NCBI GenBank assembly: GCA_043228905.1
Contig: JBHGNT010000010.1
Location: 9,052,001 to 9,116,000, forward strand
Direction of reading: 5' to 3'
Length of the DNA stretch: 64,000 nt
From: Azolla caroliniana
Lineage: Eukaryota > Polypodiophyta
Under the pieces are notes generated by a model, which was not told the origin of the DNA, did no database searches, and worked only from the letters and a program-made list of their open reading frames with translations. Position 1 is the stretch's first letter, and every line of letters begins with the position of its first letter. The translations under genes were made by a program, and so were the position numbers. Shown piece after piece: positions 61,944-64,000 of the stretch.

Positions 61944-64000
61944 TCATATTAAGATCTTATCTTTTTTTCCAGGATGACATGAACCCACACTGATGTTTAA
62001 GTCTTGATGGGGGAGAGACATCATCTTACAACACTGTCTTCTTGGAACCTACAAAACCAGAAAGATTTTTTCTCTTCTGTCGGATATAATCACATTGCTA
62101 ACACAACAATTCTTGTCTTGCGTCAATACAAACATATCGTACTAAATTCAGAAAAACAAATGAGCAGCTTCTACAAGTGCAATACAGATATTGTTTTCCT
62201 GGATGATTTGTATTCACTTTGTGTTTTGATTTGCATTGCAGTAAGCATCCTGTCAGCAAATATGAGGATCGCTCAAAAAGAATATGGAAACAAGCATCAT
62301 TAAAAATGTTTCATTAAGTCTTTCAAGGGGACACATTTTGTAGACTGTGAAGTGGAGGTTGGCTGGTATTCCACTAGGATGTAGTGCTATGTAGGACTTG
62401 GACCCTGGGCACATCCAATCGGTAGGCATTACTCACAAGGCTATCCAACGTTTGCGAAATATCCGAATTGTCTTGCTTTAATTTTGTTTCTGTTGAATAT
62501 GAACTGCCACTCAGGTTACATTAATAGCTGCCTTAACAGTTTCTAAAAGAGAACTGTGTTTGAATAGCGAGGATTTTTATTGGTTCCATGAATCATACTG
62601 AGGGGAGAAGGTTCAGGGGATGAAGTGTAGCCAAAATAAAAAGAAGGCTGATAGAAGTTGACTATGTGCAATGTACGTTCCTTCCATCATTCGAATAAAA
62701 AGTGGCACCCAATCTCAGGTTTGGTGACTGAACGGAAATATGTCGGTCTCACATGCTATCTCGGTTTATTCACTGAAATTTTTGGAATGTATAAATGAGT
62801 AATAGATCTCAAAAATTTGAGAGCTACAATACTCAAACATTTTAATGCTAGAATGTTTCATTATGTGCTTGGGACAGAGATAGGCTATATTTTGGCCCTA
62901 TGGACAGATTAATACGAAGTTATAGACAACAGCCAATAGCAGGATGACCACATATGCACACCATAGAAAGCGCATATGAGCATGCATTCATTGGGATTAG
63001 ATACATGATAAACTTTTATGTTCAAATGAGAAAAACAAGAGCAAAATGCAGCATCTCATAAAAATAAATGAAATGTAAAATGACATCTTAGGCTTGCTTA
63101 CCTTGAACCAGTGCTCATTCATGGGTTTACTTGTGACTCGAATAATATCCATACTAGGTGTATAAGAAAAGCAGAGAGACCACCTCCTCCTGCTATCACT
63201 GCTAGTATCACGCTTGTAAATACTCACCACATCTGATCCATCTTGGTACATATTGTCCAGAAAGAAGAGTGCCGGTTTATTGCAGACGGATCTAATGGCA
63301 GCACGAGTATCAAAATCAAACTCTCCTCCCCCAGATTTCTTGTTCCAAGCTTTAAAAGTAATTTCGGGCCTTTCCAATTCTCTGGGCAGCAGAACGTAAG
63401 AGTACACCTGCACCACATATCCTAACGAGATAGAGAATGTCAATTTCTTCTCACGATCATAACAAATGCATCTCTGTAAGAAGCTGCTAGGTTCCGTCTT
63501 CATAGCGTTTGTCAAATGATGCAATCCTTCAATTGCATTGTATTGCGGAAAGAATGGATCCACCTCTTCTAAATGATGCATAGATATGAAGGGTGTGATT
63601 GGGTGGCCTGCGAGCAGACCAAAGGCATTTCCATGGAGATCAAACTGCAGACAAAAGAGAAAAAGAAAGAGCCACATTTAGCACATACTGAAAGAAAGGG
63701 TGATGTATACTCTTAACAGATGCTTGTTTACCTGATGAAAGCCAGGCTCCTTTGTAAGAGGTACCCCGAGCTCAGAAATACAGGCATGTAGACGGTCATC
63801 ACTTCCAAACAGAAAGGGGTAGCGTTCCAAGCAGTCATCCAACATGGCTGAGAGGGCCTGAGCAAGTGGATAACTAATCGCAATTCCACCCCCTCCAAAT
63901 GCCATTCCATGACTGAAGTAGGTATTGGACGAATGGCTCTCTGATGGATTTCCTATGTAGTACAATTCCCTCCAATCATACTTCTTCAAAACGCGGAGAA
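61944..64000 (-). CDS. DUF604/fringe-like glycosyltransferase, 3' part
   Basis: Plant family of predicted type II Golgi proteins related to fringe/beta-1,3-galactosyltransferases (GT31-like). The exact substrate is not known. Exons on the minus strand are 64000-63732 (5' end outside the window), 63644-63102 and 62048-61944. Introns of 87 and 1053 bp have GT-AG ends. Motifs: YIGNPSESHSSN, HGMAFGGGGIAISYPLA, FGSDDRLHACISELGVPLTKEPGFHQ running across the first intron into FDLHGNAFGLLAGHPITPF, then HHLEEVDPFFP and SYTPSMDIIRVTSKP. The last exon is only 35 codons including the TGA at 61946-61944. It begins VPRRQCCKM, the Cys-Cys motif that ends proteins of this family. No damage is visible in the part seen. 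Confidence 0.88.

Overview
The window is nuclear DNA from a flowering plant. It holds two host protein genes, cinnamate 4-hydroxylase (34487-36415, +) and the 3' end of a DUF604/fringe-like glycosyltransferase gene (61944-64000, -). The rest is mostly LTR retrotransposons that use the plant-typical tRNA-iMet primer site. The first C4H exon is very G+C-rich at third positions while the surrounding DNA is not, which would fit a monocot or another lineage with GC-rich 5' gene ends. I cannot name the species.

Left block (1-31500) is a nested retrotransposon stack, resolved here by LTR pairs and target-site duplications (TSDs). An old Copia element on + (TE2, 2082-30074, TSD AGGAT) was hit by three elements. 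They are a Copia on - (TE3, 3260-17654, TSD GCGAA), a Ty3/Gypsy solo LTR (TE6, 18063-18761, TSD ACGT), and a complete Ty3/Gypsy on - inside its 3' LTR (TE7, 22697-29860, TSD ACGT). TE3 was hit in turn by a pol-less LTR element carrying one long coiled-coil reading frame (TE4, 6072-9615, TSD CCGTC) and by an intact, probably autonomous Copia (TE5, 10678-16140, TSD CTGCC). To the left lie part of another Copia (TE1) and a minisatellite.

Middle block (31500-40170) holds the C4H gene with two introns. Its upstream region contains a duplicated module and an organelle-like tRNA-Pro(UGG) pseudogene. Downstream is about 3 kb of AT-rich degenerate tandem repeats, then a DUF4283-like fragment.

Right block (40160-60170) is older and more broken: three Copia remnants on - (40160-44400), a LINE reverse-transcriptase relic, and a Copia LTR plus gag abutting a 5'-truncated Gypsy (47385-60168) of the TE7 family. 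That Gypsy was later hit by a degraded Copia of the TE5 family (49162-54541, TSD CGGAG) and by a 5'-truncated LINE inside its 3' LTR.

The items most worth a second look are the TE4 coiled-coil element, a charged C-terminal extension lying between two polypurine tracts in the TE2 Copia lineage, the atypical TE7 Gypsy family (protease, frameshift site, 4-bp ACGT target duplications), and the duplicated bZIP/W-box module upstream of C4H.
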